From Idiomarina piscisalsi (GTDB taxonomy: Bacteria > Pseudomonadota > Gammaproteobacteria > Enterobacterales > Alteromonadaceae): a stretch of DNA of 64,000 bases. Below, one piece after another: positions 10,704-20,595 of the stretch; within the stretch, counting starts at the first letter, position 1; each line of letters starts with the position of its first letter. The stretch spans positions 1 through 64,000 of the forward strand of contig NZ_PIQA01000011.1 in NCBI RefSeq assembly GCF_003987095.1, given 5' to 3'. The translations under genes and the position numbers were made by a program. The notes below the pieces were generated by a model. It was not told where the DNA came from. It searched no databases and saw only the letters and a program-made list of their open reading frames with translations.

Positions 10704-12053
10704 ATGTTAGATAAAGTGGTCATAGCCAACCGTGGCGAAATTGCACTGAGAATACTGCGAGCTTGCAAAGAGCTTGGCATTAAAACGGTTGCGGTTCACT
10801 CGACGGCCGACAGAAATTTAAAGCACGTACTACTTGCTGATGAAGCCATTTGTATTGGTAAAGCCCCAGCGAATGAAAGCTATTTGAACATACCCAGAAT
10901 TATTAGCGCTGCTGAAATTACTGACGCAGCGGCGATTCACCCAGGTTACGGCTTTCTGGCTGAGAACGCAGACTTCGCTGAGCAAGTTGAACAATCAGGT
11001 TTCGTTTTCGTGGGACCAACAGCAGACGTTATCCGCCTGATGGGCGATAAGGTCTCGGCAATTAAAGCGATGAAAAAAGCAGGCGTTCCTTGCGTTCCGG
11101 GGTCAGACGGCCCTCTGGACGATGACAATGAACGCAATATTAAACTCGCCAAGCGCATTGGTTACCCAATTATTATTAAAGCGGCAGGCGGCGGCGGTGG
11201 CCGCGGGATGCGCGTTGTGCGTCAAGAAAGCGAGTTACTGAGCGCCATTAGTATGACGCAGAATGAAGCAAGAGCCGCTTTCGGGAACCCCGTTGTTTAT
11301 ATGGAGAAGTTCCTGGAAAACCCTCGCCACGTAGAGGTTCAGGTTCTCGCCGATGGCCAGGGCAACGCTATTCATTTAGGCGAGCGAGACTGCTCTATGC
11401 AGCGTCGCCACCAGAAAGTGGTCGAAGAAGCGCCAGCCCCAGGTATTACGCCAGAAATGCGTAAGTTCATTGGTGAGCGCTGTGCCAAGGCCTGTATAGA
11501 AATTGGCTATCGCGGTGCTGGTACCTTTGAGTTCTTATATGAAAACGGCGAGTTCTACTTCATTGAAATGAACACCCGTATTCAGGTGGAGCACCCAGTC
11601 ACCGAAATGGTTACCGGTATCGACCTTATTAAAGAGCAGCTGCGCATTGCTGCTGGCCGACAGCTTTCTATCAGCCAGGAAGACGTTGTTATTCGTGGAC
11701 ATGCCGTAGAATGCCGCATTAACGCGGAAGATCCTGACACCTTTGTCCCGTCGCCAGGACAAATCACCCGGTTCCACCCTCCGGGCGGCTTTGGTGTGCG
11801 CTGGGACTCTCATGTTTATGCAGACTACAAAGTGCCACCTAATTATGACTCAATGATTGGTAAGCTCATTACCTACGGTGAAAACCGCGATATCGCTATC
11901 GCACGTATGCGCAATGCGTTAAATGAGCTGATTATTGAGAACATTAAAACCAACGTACCTCTGCAAAAAAGCATCATGGCGGATGAGAACTTCCAGCATG
12001 GTGGTACCAACATTCACTACTTAGAGAAAAAGCTCGGTATGGGTGGTCATTAA
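10704..12053 (+). CDS. accC: Biotin carboxylase subunit of acetyl-CoA carboxylase
   Basis: ATP-grasp enzyme that carboxylates the biotin on AccB. The 449 residues match E. coli. Visible are the N-terminal [15 protein letters not shown], the [11 protein letters not shown] block, the glycine-rich ATP lid [11 protein letters not shown] (near residue 160), [12 protein letters not shown] and the catalytic [14 protein letters not shown] (near 288). It follows accB directly and ends 4 bases before the prmA start. Confidence 0.99.
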   Translation: MLDKVVIANRGEIALRILRACKELGIKTVAVHSTADRNLKHVLLADEAICIGKAPANESYLNIPRIISAAEITDAAAIHPGYGFLAENADFAEQVEQSGFVFVGPTADVIRLMGDKVSAIKAMKKAGVPCVPGSDGPLDDDNERNIKLAKRIGYPIIIKAAGGGGGRGMRVVRQESELLSAISMTQNEARAAFGNPVVYMEKFLENPRHVEVQVLADGQGNAIHLGERDCSMQRRHQKVVEEAPAPGITPEMRKFIGERCAKACIEIGYRGAGTFEFLYENGEFYFIEMNTRIQVEHPVTEMVTGIDLIKEQLRIAAGRQLSISQEDVVIRGHAVECRINAEDPDTFVPSPGQITRFHPPGGFGVRWDSHVYADYKVPPNYDSMIGKLITYGENRDIAIARMRNALNELIIENIKTNVPLQKSIMADENFQHGGTNIHYLEKKLGMGGH

Positions 12054-12057
12054 TAGG

Positions 12058-12939
12058 ATGGCCTGGATACAACTCACCCTTTCCAGTAGTGAAGAGCATG
12101 CGCCGCGTGTCGGCGACATGCTCATGGGTAACGGCGCTCAAGCGGTCACCTACCGTGATGGCGCCGACACGCCTATTTTTGAACCCAGACCGGGCGAAGT
12201 GACATTATGGCAAAACACTCTAGTAACGGGGCTGTTTGACGCTGAGGCTGATATTAAGTCGGTTGTCACTAACTTGGAAAAGTCGTCGATTTTACCGACA
12301 CCGCTTCAATACAAAACCGATGCGCTTGAAGACAAAGACTGGGAACGTGAGTGGATGGATAACTTCCACCCTATCCAATTTGGCGAACGCCTTTGGATTT
12401 GTCCAAGTTGGCGTGATATTCCTGACCCATCGGCTGTCAATATCTTGCTTGACCCAGGCATGGCCTTTGGTACCGGCACGCACCCAACGACGGCTATGTG
12501 CCTGAGATGGCTTGATGCGAACCCACCAAAAGGCAAGACCACCTTAGACTTTGGCTGTGGCTCCGGCATTTTAGGCATCGCAGCGTTGCTATTTGACGCT
12601 AAGCACGCCATTGGTATCGATATCGATCAACAGGCGCTCATTGCGACCAAGGATAATGCCGAACGTAACGGTGTCAGCAGCAAATTCGACGTATTCCTGC
12701 CAAGTGAGCAACCGCAAATCCAGGTCGATCTGGTTCTTGCTAATGTACTTGCCGGACCTCTCAGAGAGTTATCGGATACCATACTGGCGTTCGTTAAACC
12801 GGGGGGGCAGCTCGTACTTTCAGGAATTTTGGAACGTCAAGTCAGCGATGTAATGCAAGCCTACCAGCCTGACATAAAATTCGACGCGCCCGTCATAGAC
12901 GGCGACTGGGCAATGCTCAGCGGCACTCGAGTTGGTTAA
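12058..12939 (+). CDS. prmA: Ribosomal protein L11 methyltransferase PrmA
   Basis: Trimethylates several amines of ribosomal protein L11 using SAM. The 293 residues equal the E. coli length. Seen are the N-terminal L11-recognition domain starting MAWIQLTLS, the hinge, and the methyltransferase core with GMAFGTGTHPTT and DFGCGSGILGIAA. An upstream GTG at 12043 would overlap accC and add five residues; the ATG at 12058 gives the family N-terminus. It is the last gene of the accBC run. Confidence 0.96.
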   Translation: MAWIQLTLSSSEEHAPRVGDMLMGNGAQAVTYRDGADTPIFEPRPGEVTLWQNTLVTGLFDAEADIKSVVTNLEKSSILPTPLQYKTDALEDKDWEREWMDNFHPIQFGERLWICPSWRDIPDPSAVNILLDPGMAFGTGTHPTTAMCLRWLDANPPKGKTTLDFGCGSGILGIAALLFDAKHAIGIDIDQQALIATKDNAERNGVSSKFDVFLPSEQPQIQVDLVLANVLAGPLRELSDTILAFVKPGGQLVLSGILERQVSDVMQAYQPDIKFDAPVIDGDWAMLSGTRVG

Positions 12940-12982
12940 CAAGCGTTCGCTTTGTCAATAGTAAAAAGTTAAAAAAAGACTC

Positions 12983-13023
12983 AAATTGCGTAATAAATAG
13001 CCTTTTCTTTATTGCGCAAATTC
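12983..13023. promoter_or_regulatory. Inverted repeat and candidate Fis site upstream of dusB-fis
   Basis: AAATTGCGTAATAAA (12983-12997) is mirrored by TTTATTGCGCAAATT (13008-13022) with two mismatches and a short spacer. The segment 12988-13002 (GCGTAATAAATAGCC) fits the degenerate Fis consensus (G..YR..W..YR..C), so it could serve Fis autoregulation as in E. coli. The motif is loose and could arise by chance. Confidence 0.4.
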
Positions 13024-13063
13024 CATAAAATTCTCTCCCCTTTCGCTGAGTAGTTTTTAACCG

Positions 13064-14035
13064 ATGCGGATTGGTCCATATCAACTCGACAATCAGGTCA
13101 TTCTAGCTCCCATGGCAGGAGTTACTGATCAGCCCTTTCGTCAGCTGTGTTACAGCAAAGGGGCAGGTTTGACAGTGTCTGAAATGCTGTCCAGTAACCC
13201 GAAAGTGTGGAAAACCGGGAAGTCCAGGCAACGCATGGACCACTCGGGTGAGTTAGGTATTCGCGCCGTGCAAATTGCAGGCTCCGAGCCTTCTTTAATG
13301 GCAGAAGCGGCCAAAGTGAATGTCGATATGGGTGCTCAAATTATTGACATCAATATGGGCTGCCCAGCGAAGAAAGTGAATAAAAAAATGGCAGGCTCTG
13401 CGCTGATGCAATACCCGGAGCTTGTTGAAGAGATACTGACAGCCGTGGTTTCAGCTGTCGATGTTCCGGTCACGTTAAAAACCCGTACAGGCTGGGATCG
13501 GGATAATAAGAATGGCATTGAAATAGCCAAAATTGCCGAACGTTGTGGTATTCAATCGCTCGCAGTGCATGGTCGAACAAGAGCCTGTATGTACAAAGGC
13601 GAAGCCGAATACGACACCATACGAGCGGTAAAGGAAGCAGTTTCAATCCCTGTCATTGCTAATGGTGATATTCGCACACCACAGCAAGCCCAGGAGGTTT
13701 TAGCTTATACCGGCGCTGACGCCATAATGATTGGTCGTGGTGCGCAAGGAAACCCTTGGTTATTCAGGGAAATAAGCCATTTTCTGGAAACCGGTGAAGA
13801 GTTAGCGCCACCGTCAATAACGGAAGTCGCGGAAACAACGATTAACCACGTTGAACAGCTGCACCAATTTTACGGCAGCTTTCAAGGTGTTCGAATAGCC
13901 AGAAAACATGTTGGTTGGTACTTGAAAGAACAAGCCAGCAACGATGAATTCCGGCAAGTATTTAATCGCCTGGAAGACGCCAGCGAGCAACTCCAGGCAC
14001 TTGAAGATTATTTTGTCACTGTAGAGAAGAGATAA
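13064..14035 (+). CDS. dusB: tRNA-dihydrouridine synthase B
   Basis: FMN- and NADPH-dependent enzyme that reduces uridines in the tRNA D-loop. The 323 residues form a TIM barrel with the start [33 protein letters not shown] (the catalytic cysteine in GCP), the TLKTRTGW strand and [16 protein letters not shown]. It is followed after 7 bases by fis; the dusB-fis operon is a gammaproteobacterial hallmark and the main fis promoter is expected before dusB. Confidence 0.98.
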   Translation: MRIGPYQLDNQVILAPMAGVTDQPFRQLCYSKGAGLTVSEMLSSNPKVWKTGKSRQRMDHSGELGIRAVQIAGSEPSLMAEAAKVNVDMGAQIIDINMGCPAKKVNKKMAGSALMQYPELVEEILTAVVSAVDVPVTLKTRTGWDRDNKNGIEIAKIAERCGIQSLAVHGRTRACMYKGEAEYDTIRAVKEAVSIPVIANGDIRTPQQAQEVLAYTGADAIMIGRGAQGNPWLFREISHFLETGEELAPPSITEVAETTINHVEQLHQFYGSFQGVRIARKHVGWYLKEQASNDEFRQVFNRLEDASEQLQALEDYFVTVEKR

Positions 14036-14042
14036 GCGTATT

Positions 14043-14336
14043 ATGTTTGATCAAAACCTTAATCGTGAGAATGTATCTCCCCTGACCACTATCGGAAATA
14101 ACGCTCAACCTAAGCCGCTGCGTGACTCCGTAAAACAAGCACTGCACAGCTTTCTGCGCCAGCTTGACGGTCAGGATCCAGAAGAGCTGTATGAACTGGT
14201 GCTTTCAGAAGTAGAGGCACCATTACTTGAAGAGGTCATGACTTACACCCGGGGTAATCAAACCCGCGCCGCGACCATGCTAGGCATTAACCGCGGCACC
14301 TTACGCAAAAAGCTGAAAAAATACGGCATGAACTAA
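14043..14336 (+). CDS. fis: DNA-binding nucleoid protein Fis
   Basis: Small homodimeric nucleoid protein that bends DNA and activates rRNA and tRNA promoters in fast growth. The 97 residues are almost the same length as E. coli Fis (98). The C-terminal helix-turn-helix [29 protein letters not shown] is nearly identical, while the N-terminal beta-hairpin arm is more divergent. Second gene of dusB-fis, closed by a strong terminator. Confidence 0.99.
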   Translation: MFDQNLNRENVSPLTTIGNNAQPKPLRDSVKQALHSFLRQLDGQDPEELYELVLSEVEAPLLEEVMTYTRGNQTRAATMLGINRGTLRKKLKKYGMN

Positions 14337-14347
14337 TACGATTTTTG

Positions 14348-14369
14348 GGCGCCTTTTGGCGCCTTTTTT
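14348..14369 (+). terminator. Rho-independent terminator after fis
   Basis: Stem GGCGCC (14348-14353), loop TTTT, stem GGCGCC (14358-14363), then six T. It starts 11 bases after the fis stop. Confidence 0.93.
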
Positions 14370-14407
14370 ATGGCTGAAAAAGTAACTTAGAACAGAAAGG
14401 CAAAACC

Positions 14408-15964
14408 ATGGAAAACCGTCCTATCCAACGCGCGTTAATCAGTGTTTCAGATAAAACAGGCATCGTTGAGTTTGCTCAGGCGTTAGCAGCGAAAAATATT
14501 GAAATTCTCTCTACAGGTGGCACTGCTAAACTTTTGCGCGACTCTGGCTTAACCGTTATTGATGTATCTGAGCATACAGGTCAAACGGAAATTATGGGCG
14601 GTCGTGTGAAAACGCTGCACCCGAAAGTTCATGGCGGCATTTTAGGTCGACGAGACATTGATCAGGACGTTATGCAAGAGCAAAACATTGCGCCTATCGA
14701 CATGGTCGTTGTGAACCTGTATCCATTTGCCGAAACGGTAGCGAAGGAAGGTTGTACTTTAGAAGACGCGATAGAGAACATCGATATTGGCGGTCCAACC
14801 ATGGTTCGCGCGGCAGCGAAAAACCATAAAGATGTCACTATAGTAGTTAATGCGTCTGACTATGACCGTGTTTTAAATGAGATTAATGACAGCGGTAGTG
14901 TCAGCTACAACACCCGTTTTGATCTCGCGGTTGCTGCGTTTGAACACACAGCCCAATACGACGGTATGATAGCAAACTACTTAGGCCAGCAGCTCAGCGA
15001 CAATGACTTTGCGCGCACCTTGAACTTGCAAGTATCTAAGAAACAAGACTTGCGCTACGGTGAAAACTCGCATCAATCGGCGGCGTTCTACACTGAGCGT
15101 AATGCGCCTAAAGGTAACGTGTCTACGGCAGAGCAGCTGCAAGGCAAAGCACTGTCTTTTAATAACATTGCCGATACCGACGCAGCGTTGGAATGTGTGA
15201 AAAGTTTCGCAGAGCCTGCGTGCGTCATTGTAAAACACGCTAACCCATGCGGAGTTGCCATTGGCGAGTCTATTACCCAAGCTTACGATAGAGCCTTTAA
15301 AACCGACCCGACCTCAGCTTTTGGTGGCATCATTGCGTTTAACCGCGAACTGGATGAAGCGACAGCAACGGCAATTGTTGAGCGCCAGTTTGTCGAAGTT
15401 ATTATTGCGCCAAGCGTTAGCGATGCCGCGAAAAAAGCCGTCTCCGGTAAGAAAAACGTACGTTTGCTCGAGTGTGGTCAGTGGGCTGACTCTGGCACTC
15501 AGCTCGACTATAAGCGAGTCACCGGCGGATTATTGGTACAAGATACCGACACACAAGACTTTAACGAAGACGAGTTGAAAGTCGTTAGCAAGGTTCAGCC
15601 AACCGAAGAACAAATGACTGACTTAATGTTCTGCTGGAAAGTAGCCAAATTCGTTAAATCGAATGCTATTGTGTATGCCAAAGACGGCATGACTATTGGT
15701 GTTGGCGCAGGGCAAATGAGTCGCGTATACAGCGCAAAAATTGCCGGTATTAAAGCAGCTGACGAAGGCCTGCAGGTTGAAGGGTCGGTTATGGCATCCG
15801 ATGCATTCTTCCCATTCCGGGACGGAATCGATGCTGCCGCTGAAGCAGGCATTAAAGCCATTATTCAACCCGGTGGGTCTATTCGCGACGACGAAATTAT
15901 AGCGGCCGCAGACGAACATGGTATTGCGATGGTCTTTACCGGAATGCGCCATTTCCGCCATTAA
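14408..15964 (+). CDS. purH: Bifunctional AICAR transformylase / IMP cyclohydrolase PurH
   Basis: Last two steps of de novo IMP synthesis. The 518 residues have the N-terminal IMP cyclohydrolase domain ([41 protein letters not shown]) and the C-terminal formyltransferase domain ([23 protein letters not shown] with the catalytic Lys-His, and the end [14 protein letters not shown]-like). Its ribosome site AGAAAGG lies 6 bases upstream. purD lies downstream but separated by a methyltransferase gene, so a classic purHD operon has been interrupted. Confidence 0.98.
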   Translation: MENRPIQRALISVSDKTGIVEFAQALAAKNIEILSTGGTAKLLRDSGLTVIDVSEHTGQTEIMGGRVKTLHPKVHGGILGRRDIDQDVMQEQNIAPIDMVVVNLYPFAETVAKEGCTLEDAIENIDIGGPTMVRAAAKNHKDVTIVVNASDYDRVLNEINDSGSVSYNTRFDLAVAAFEHTAQYDGMIANYLGQQLSDNDFARTLNLQVSKKQDLRYGENSHQSAAFYTERNAPKGNVSTAEQLQGKALSFNNIADTDAALECVKSFAEPACVIVKHANPCGVAIGESITQAYDRAFKTDPTSAFGGIIAFNRELDEATATAIVERQFVEVIIAPSVSDAAKKAVSGKKNVRLLECGQWADSGTQLDYKRVTGGLLVQDTDTQDFNEDELKVVSKVQPTEEQMTDLMFCWKVAKFVKSNAIVYAKDGMTIGVGAGQMSRVYSAKIAGIKAADEGLQVEGSVMASDAFFPFRDGIDAAAEAGIKAIIQPGGSIRDDEIIAAADEHGIAMVFTGMRHFRH

Positions 15965-15992
15965 TGCGTAGTGATAAGTGATGTTATTTGCC

Positions 15993-16010
15993 GCCCCGAC
16001 GATTCGGGGC
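15993..16010. other. Hairpin after purH
   Basis: Stem GCCCCGA (15993-15999), loop CGAT, stem TCGGGGC (16004-16010). It lacks a run of T, so it may pause or protect the purH mRNA rather than end transcription. Confidence 0.5.
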
Positions 16011-16050
16011 TAATCTTTACAAACACTTATAAAAACGAAGAGGCAGGTTT

Positions 16051-16914
16051 ATGAAATATTCTGCAATCGCATTATCTATGGTATCGCTGTTAGCTTTGTC
16101 GGCTTGTGATAGCGGCCCTAAGTCATCCGCACCAGCGAGCACCGAGCAGGGAGCTTCAATAACGTTGGAACAAGCGGTCAATCATGATGATCGTACGCCC
16201 GCGTATGTTGAGCGTGATCAGTTCCGCCACCCTAAAGAAACTCTAGAGTTTTTCGAACTTGAACCATCCATGACGGTTGTGGAAATATGGCCGGGCGGCG
16301 GTTATTACAGCGAAATTCTGGCGCCATACCTTGCCGAAGAAGGGACATTTTACGCAGCTCACTTCCCCGAAGACACACAAAGCGACTATTACCAGCGCTC
16401 ACTTAATAAATTTAAAGAACGCCTCACCAGCGAAGCTGTGTTTGGCGATGTTGAGCTGACTCAGTTTGCCCCTTTGACACCACTGGAAACTGATATTGCA
16501 CCACCAAACAGCGCTGATCGCATACTGACCTTCCGTAATTTACACAACTGGTATATGAGCGGCGGCGAAGAAGCTGTACTCAGCGCTTTTCGTCAGTTCC
16601 ACCAAGCGCTAATTCCTGACGGCATTTTAGGGGTGGTCGACCATCGATTGCCTGAAAGTGCCGATGACAGCGCGATGGAAAACAGCGGCTATATCAAAGA
16701 AACCTGGGTCATCGATCTTGCTGAACAGGCTGGCTTTGAGCTTGTCGAAAGCAGTGAAATTAATGCAAACCCGAAAGATACAGCGGACCATCCTAACGGT
16801 GTTTGGAACTTACCTCCAACACTCAATGTAGAAGATGGTGATGACGCTGAAATTTATAAAGCTATCGGTGAGAGCGACCGATTCACACTGAAGTTTAGAA
16901 AACCCGTAGAATAA
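16051..16914 (+). CDS. Lipoprotein with class-I methyltransferase fold (COG4798-like)
   Basis: A 287-residue protein that starts with a lipoprotein signal peptide (lipobox LSAC, Cys19). The rest resembles predicted SAM-dependent methyltransferases of the COG4798 type: the DRTPAYVERDQFRHP lead-in and a nucleotide-binding loop EIWPGGG at residues 78-84, then a VDHR motif. An exported, lipid-anchored methyltransferase is odd because SAM is not expected in the periplasm, so it may have lost methylation or bind another ligand (inference). It sits between purH and purD, 8 bases before purD, and may be co-transcribed. Confidence 0.7.
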   Translation: MKYSAIALSMVSLLALSACDSGPKSSAPASTEQGASITLEQAVNHDDRTPAYVERDQFRHPKETLEFFELEPSMTVVEIWPGGGYYSEILAPYLAEEGTFYAAHFPEDTQSDYYQRSLNKFKERLTSEAVFGDVELTQFAPLTPLETDIAPPNSADRILTFRNLHNWYMSGGEEAVLSAFRQFHQALIPDGILGVVDHRLPESADDSAMENSGYIKETWVIDLAEQAGFELVESSEINANPKDTADHPNGVWNLPPTLNVEDGDDAEIYKAIGESDRFTLKFRKPVE

Positions 16915-16922
16915 GGATACTC

Positions 16923-18206
16923 ATGAAAGTTTTGGTTGTTGGCGGCGGAGGCCGTGAACACGCACTGGCGTGGAAAGCATCACAGTCCTCACAAGTAGAC
17001 TGTGTGTTCGTAGCTCCTGGCAATGCAGGAACTGAACGTGAGCCAAACCTCACAAACGTTGATATTGCGGCCGAAGACATCGACGGCCTGCTTCACTTTG
17101 CCAAACAGGAAAACATCGGACTGACCATTGTTGGCCCTGAAGCACCTCTTGTCGCGGGCATTGTCGACAAATTTACTGAGGCTGGCTTAGCCGCTTTTGG
17201 TCCTACAGCTAAAGCCGCTCAGCTGGAAGGATCTAAAGCCTTCAGTAAGGATTTTCTGCAACGCCACGAGATTCCAACCGCCGACTACCAAAACTTCACA
17301 GACGTAGACTCTGCAAAAGCTTATGTTGCTGAAAAAGGCGTGCCTATTGTCATCAAAGCAGACGGCTTAGCAGCCGGTAAAGGCGTTATTATCGCTGAAA
17401 CCCTGGAGCAAGCTAACGCAGCGATAGACGATATGCTGGCAGGCAACCGCTTTGGTGACGCAGGTCACCGCGTGGTCATTGAAGAGTTTTTAAAAGGCGA
17501 AGAAGCGTCATTTATTGTGATGGTTGACGGTGAACGCGCAATACCCTTTGCATCAAGTCAGGATCATAAAGCTCGTGACAATGGCGATACCGGCCCGAAC
17601 ACCGGTGGTATGGGCGCCTATTCTCCAGCGCCGGTCGTTTCTCCGGCTATTCATGACTGGGTAATGCGTCATGTTATTAAACCGACTGTTGACGGAATGG
17701 CTGCTGAAGGAGCTCCTTATAAAGGCTTTCTATACGCCGGCTTAATGATTGCCGACGACGGAACCGCTAAAGTCCTCGAATATAACTGCCGTTTTGGAGA
17801 CCCGGAAACACAGCCAATTATGATGCGGCTGAAGTCAGATTTAGTCGAACTATGCCTGCAGGCAGTCGACGGTAACTTAAACCAGGCACCTATCGAGTTC
17901 GATGAGCGCGCTGCGGTAGGCGTGGTTATGGCCGCAGGTGGTTACCCTGAAAGCTACCATAAAGGCGACGTTATTCACGGTTTACCAGACACTGAGCTGG
18001 AGAACCAAAAGGTTTTTCACGCAGGCACTAAAATGGAAAGCGGAAACGTTGTTACCAGCGGTGGTCGAGTCCTTTGCTGTACGGCCTTAGGTGGTAACGT
18101 AACCGAAGCCCAACAACTGGCTTATGATTTAGTTAACCGTATAAGCTGGGACAATGTCTATTTCCGCACAGATATTGCCCACAGAGCGATTAAACGCGAA
18201 GGTTAA
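16923..18206 (+). CDS. purD: Phosphoribosylamine--glycine ligase PurD
   Basis: ATP-grasp ligase for step two of purine synthesis (GAR formation). The 427 residues show KVLVVGGGGREHALAWK, GPEAPLVAGI, the ATP-site IKADGLAAGKGV (near residue 140), QDHKARDNGDTGPNTGGMGAY, which is the family signature, and the metal-binding NCRFGDPETQ. It follows the lipoprotein methyltransferase gene by 8 bases. The ATG at 16923 gives the standard N-terminus. Confidence 0.98.
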   Translation: MKVLVVGGGGREHALAWKASQSSQVDCVFVAPGNAGTEREPNLTNVDIAAEDIDGLLHFAKQENIGLTIVGPEAPLVAGIVDKFTEAGLAAFGPTAKAAQLEGSKAFSKDFLQRHEIPTADYQNFTDVDSAKAYVAEKGVPIVIKADGLAAGKGVIIAETLEQANAAIDDMLAGNRFGDAGHRVVIEEFLKGEEASFIVMVDGERAIPFASSQDHKARDNGDTGPNTGGMGAYSPAPVVSPAIHDWVMRHVIKPTVDGMAAEGAPYKGFLYAGLMIADDGTAKVLEYNCRFGDPETQPIMMRLKSDLVELCLQAVDGNLNQAPIEFDERAAVGVVMAAGGYPESYHKGDVIHGLPDTELENQKVFHAGTKMESGNVVTSGGRVLCCTALGGNVTEAQQLAYDLVNRISWDNVYFRTDIAHRAIKREG

Positions 18207-18215
18207 AACCCACTT

Positions 18216-18272
18216 CCTGTCATAACATCGTCATAAAACGGACTTATCATCCGTGGTGTTTATGACAGGAGG
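18216..18272 (+). promoter_or_regulatory. Long hairpin covering part of the ribosome site of the EAL-GGDEF gene
   Basis: CCTGTCATAA (18216-18225) is perfectly mirrored by TTATGACAGG (18260-18269), with an inner stem ACGGA/TCCGT (18238-18242 with 18250-18254). The right arm takes the first three bases of the AGGAGG ribosome site (18267-18272). There is no T-run, so it is not a standard purD terminator. It could gate translation. Confidence 0.55.
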
Positions 18273-18276
18273 CTTT

Positions 18277-20061
18277 ATGTCAACGAGCGATAACCGCCGG
18301 GCACTCATTTCACTCATTGATAATCAACAATTGTATCCCCTCTTTCAGCCCGTTGTTGATACTACCCGCGGTTGTGTGATTGGTCATGAATCCCTTATTA
18401 GGGGGCCTAAAGGCCATGTTCTGGAGTTTCCCGATAAACTGTTCTCGGTTGCTCACGAAAGCGATTTACTTTCAGAGCTTGAGCTTGCCTGTCGTTACGC
18501 CGCGATAAAAGAGTTTCAGCGCCGAGGTATGACCGGCAAACTGTTTTTAAACGTAAACCCCAACGTTTTAAAAGATGACTCTCACCCTCATGGTTCAACA
18601 TTACGACTGTCACAACAACTGGGGCTCGATCCTCACCAAATTGTTATAGAAATTTCCGAACGCTACCCGATAGAAGATACCGAGAACCTAAAAGAAGCTA
18701 TTATTCATTATCGTCAGTTAGGCTTTATGATCGCCATTGACGACTTAGGTGCTGGCTACTCTGGTCTAAAGCTATGGTCTGAACTGCATCCCGATTACGT
18801 TAAGATTGACCGCTACTTCATTCAGGATATTCACGAATCATCAGTTAAAAGAGAGTTTGTTCAAAGTATTTTGTCGTTGGCAAAGAACATAAGAACTAAG
18901 GTTATTGCTGAGGGTATTGAAACCAAAGATGAGCTTGAACAGCTTCACGCATTAGGCATTAAGCACTGCCAGGGCTATCTGTTCGGTAGGCCTGCCAAGT
19001 TGCCTGCGAGAGATGTGAACACATCCCTTTTAAATACATATCAGCCTACTAAAAGCAGCTACCACGAAACTATCGCCAGCGTTGTTAATTCACTGGAAAC
19101 TATTGCTGATGATGAACCGGCACTAGAGGCACTCAACCGTTTTACCAAGAATGCCTCATTGTCGTTACTTCCGGTCACCCGATACCAGCAAGTGGTAGGC
19201 GTGCTTCGCAGAGAAAAACTGTTAGAGCGTTTTTCCGGCTCTTATGGGCATGCCTTAAATGCCAGCAAGCACGTTGTGCATATTATGGAAAAAGAACCGA
19301 TAGCTGTAGATTGGCGAGCATCGTTAGAAGACGTCAGTCAGTTAATCACTGAGCACGAAGAAATCGATGTCTATCAACATATTATCGTCACTCGCAATAA
19401 CAGATATTACGGCGTAGCTTCTATAAAGAGCTTACTGCGGAAAATAACTGAGCTGAAAATTAATGATGCCCGACATGCCAATCCCTTAACTCAATTGCCC
19501 GGTAATGTAGCTATAAATCGGGTTATCAACGAAAAGTTGAAAGCTCAAACCCCATTTAGTGTCGCCTACTTCGATTTAAACCACTTCAAGCCCTATAACG
19601 ATATTTATGGCTACGAGCAAGGTGATCAAGTGATCAAGTGGGTTGCTCAGCTACTGCAGAAACGCCTTACAGGGGGCAGTAACTTTGTCGGTCATATTGG
19701 TGGTGATGACTTTGTTGTAATATTTGATCACTCAGCGGGAAATGCAGATCTCGTTGAAAACAGCTGTAAAAACGTTATTGAGCTGTTTGATAGGGATATC
19801 ATTCAGTTTTATCAAGAGGAACATATAGAGCTTGGAGGCATTAAGGCAGTTAACCGAGAGGGTCACCCAACATTCTTTTCTTTATTGAGCATTGCCGTTG
19901 GAGTGGTCAGCCCAGACGCTAAACTTTGTGAGTCGCACCATGACGTTGCCTTACTAGCAACCGAGGCCAAGAAAGAAGCAAAGCGTTTTGGCGGCAGCCA
20001 TTGTTACCTTTGCCACCGCCAAGCCCCCAGACGCTTAAAGCTTGTTAGTTCACATTCTTAA
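18277..20061 (+). CDS. c-di-GMP enzyme with EAL, CBS-like and GGDEF domains
   Basis: A 594-residue cytosolic protein with an unusual order: EAL phosphodiesterase domain first (ESLIRG with Glu38, NVNP near 90, SERYP, IDDLGAG near 154-160, KIDRYF, AEGIET, QGYLFGRP), then a pair of CBS-like repeats (about 265-390), then a GGDEF domain with GGDDF at 475-479. The key residues of both catalytic domains look present, so it may both cut and make c-di-GMP, with the CBS part sensing a nucleotide (inference). No RxxD inhibitory site is seen. An upstream GTG is in frame, but ATG 18277 follows AGGAGG. The end overlaps convergent maoP by 4 bases. Confidence 0.88.
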   Translation: MSTSDNRRALISLIDNQQLYPLFQPVVDTTRGCVIGHESLIRGPKGHVLEFPDKLFSVAHESDLLSELELACRYAAIKEFQRRGMTGKLFLNVNPNVLKDDSHPHGSTLRLSQQLGLDPHQIVIEISERYPIEDTENLKEAIIHYRQLGFMIAIDDLGAGYSGLKLWSELHPDYVKIDRYFIQDIHESSVKREFVQSILSLAKNIRTKVIAEGIETKDELEQLHALGIKHCQGYLFGRPAKLPARDVNTSLLNTYQPTKSSYHETIASVVNSLETIADDEPALEALNRFTKNASLSLLPVTRYQQVVGVLRREKLLERFSGSYGHALNASKHVVHIMEKEPIAVDWRASLEDVSQLITEHEEIDVYQHIIVTRNNRYYGVASIKSLLRKITELKINDARHANPLTQLPGNVAINRVINEKLKAQTPFSVAYFDLNHFKPYNDIYGYEQGDQVIKWVAQLLQKRLTGGSNFVGHIGGDDFVVIFDHSAGNADLVENSCKNVIELFDRDIIQFYQEEHIELGGIKAVNREGHPTFFSLLSIAVGVVSPDAKLCESHHDVALLATEAKKEAKRFGGSHCYLCHRQAPRRLKLVSSHS

Positions 20062-20423
20062 TCTTCGACAATCAAATCGTCTTCTGTGTCTGAAGAAGAA
20101 CCTAATGAGTCATCTGCAAACTTACCTTTGCCATACATACTGGCGACTTTAGGGCGGTGAATTCGCGCTTGATATTTGGCCCAAGCTTTTTCAACCGGGG
20201 TAACAGGCGCTTGCTCGCCTTTTGCAGCAGTCAGTAAGTCGATGTCCTCTTGAAAAGTCGGTTTAAACTCTCCATTAAGCATGGCGGTAATTAAACAGCC
20301 ATAGTGTGTGAGTGCGTCGCTTTCGCGAATAGAAAAATCGCCCGAACGGGCAAAGCCATAAGGGTAGTTTCTGAAATCGTTAAACGGTTTCTTCAATAAT
20401 AACTCTCGGGTAATAGTGGTCAT
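20058..20423 (-). CDS. maoP: MaoP/DUF413 family protein
   Basis: A 121-residue protein of the DUF413 family, called MaoP (YifE) in E. coli, where it helps organise the Ori macrodomain through the maoS site. The core FNDFRNYPYGFARSGDFSIRESDALTHYG and VEKAWAKYQARIHRPK matches the family closely, and the tail is acidic (SSSDTEDDLIVED). In E. coli it is a 112-residue protein. Convergent with the EAL-GGDEF gene, with a 4-base overlap. The family call is firm; the chromosome-organising role is transferred from E. coli. Confidence 0.85.
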   Translation of the reverse strand: MTTITRELLLKKPFNDFRNYPYGFARSGDFSIRESDALTHYGCLITAMLNGEFKPTFQEDIDLLTAAKGEQAPVTPVEKAWAKYQARIHRPKVASMYGKGKFADDSLGSSSDTEDDLIVED

Positions 20424-20595
20424 GATAAGCCCTTCCTACAGACTAAAACCGAACAAAAAGCCTGTCGTTATTTACGACAAAAACGATATAGAGCTATACC
20501 GACGATTTGTCAATGAAAATGTTTGTAAAACGCGTTTTAAATAAGTGCTGTAGTGCCTATAAATAACAGGAGTTAACTCATAAGGAGGAATGCTC

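Noticed and set aside
15993-16010. Hairpin after purH as a full terminator
   Set aside because: The stem is good, but no T-run follows, and purD expression probably needs read-through. Listed only as a hairpin.
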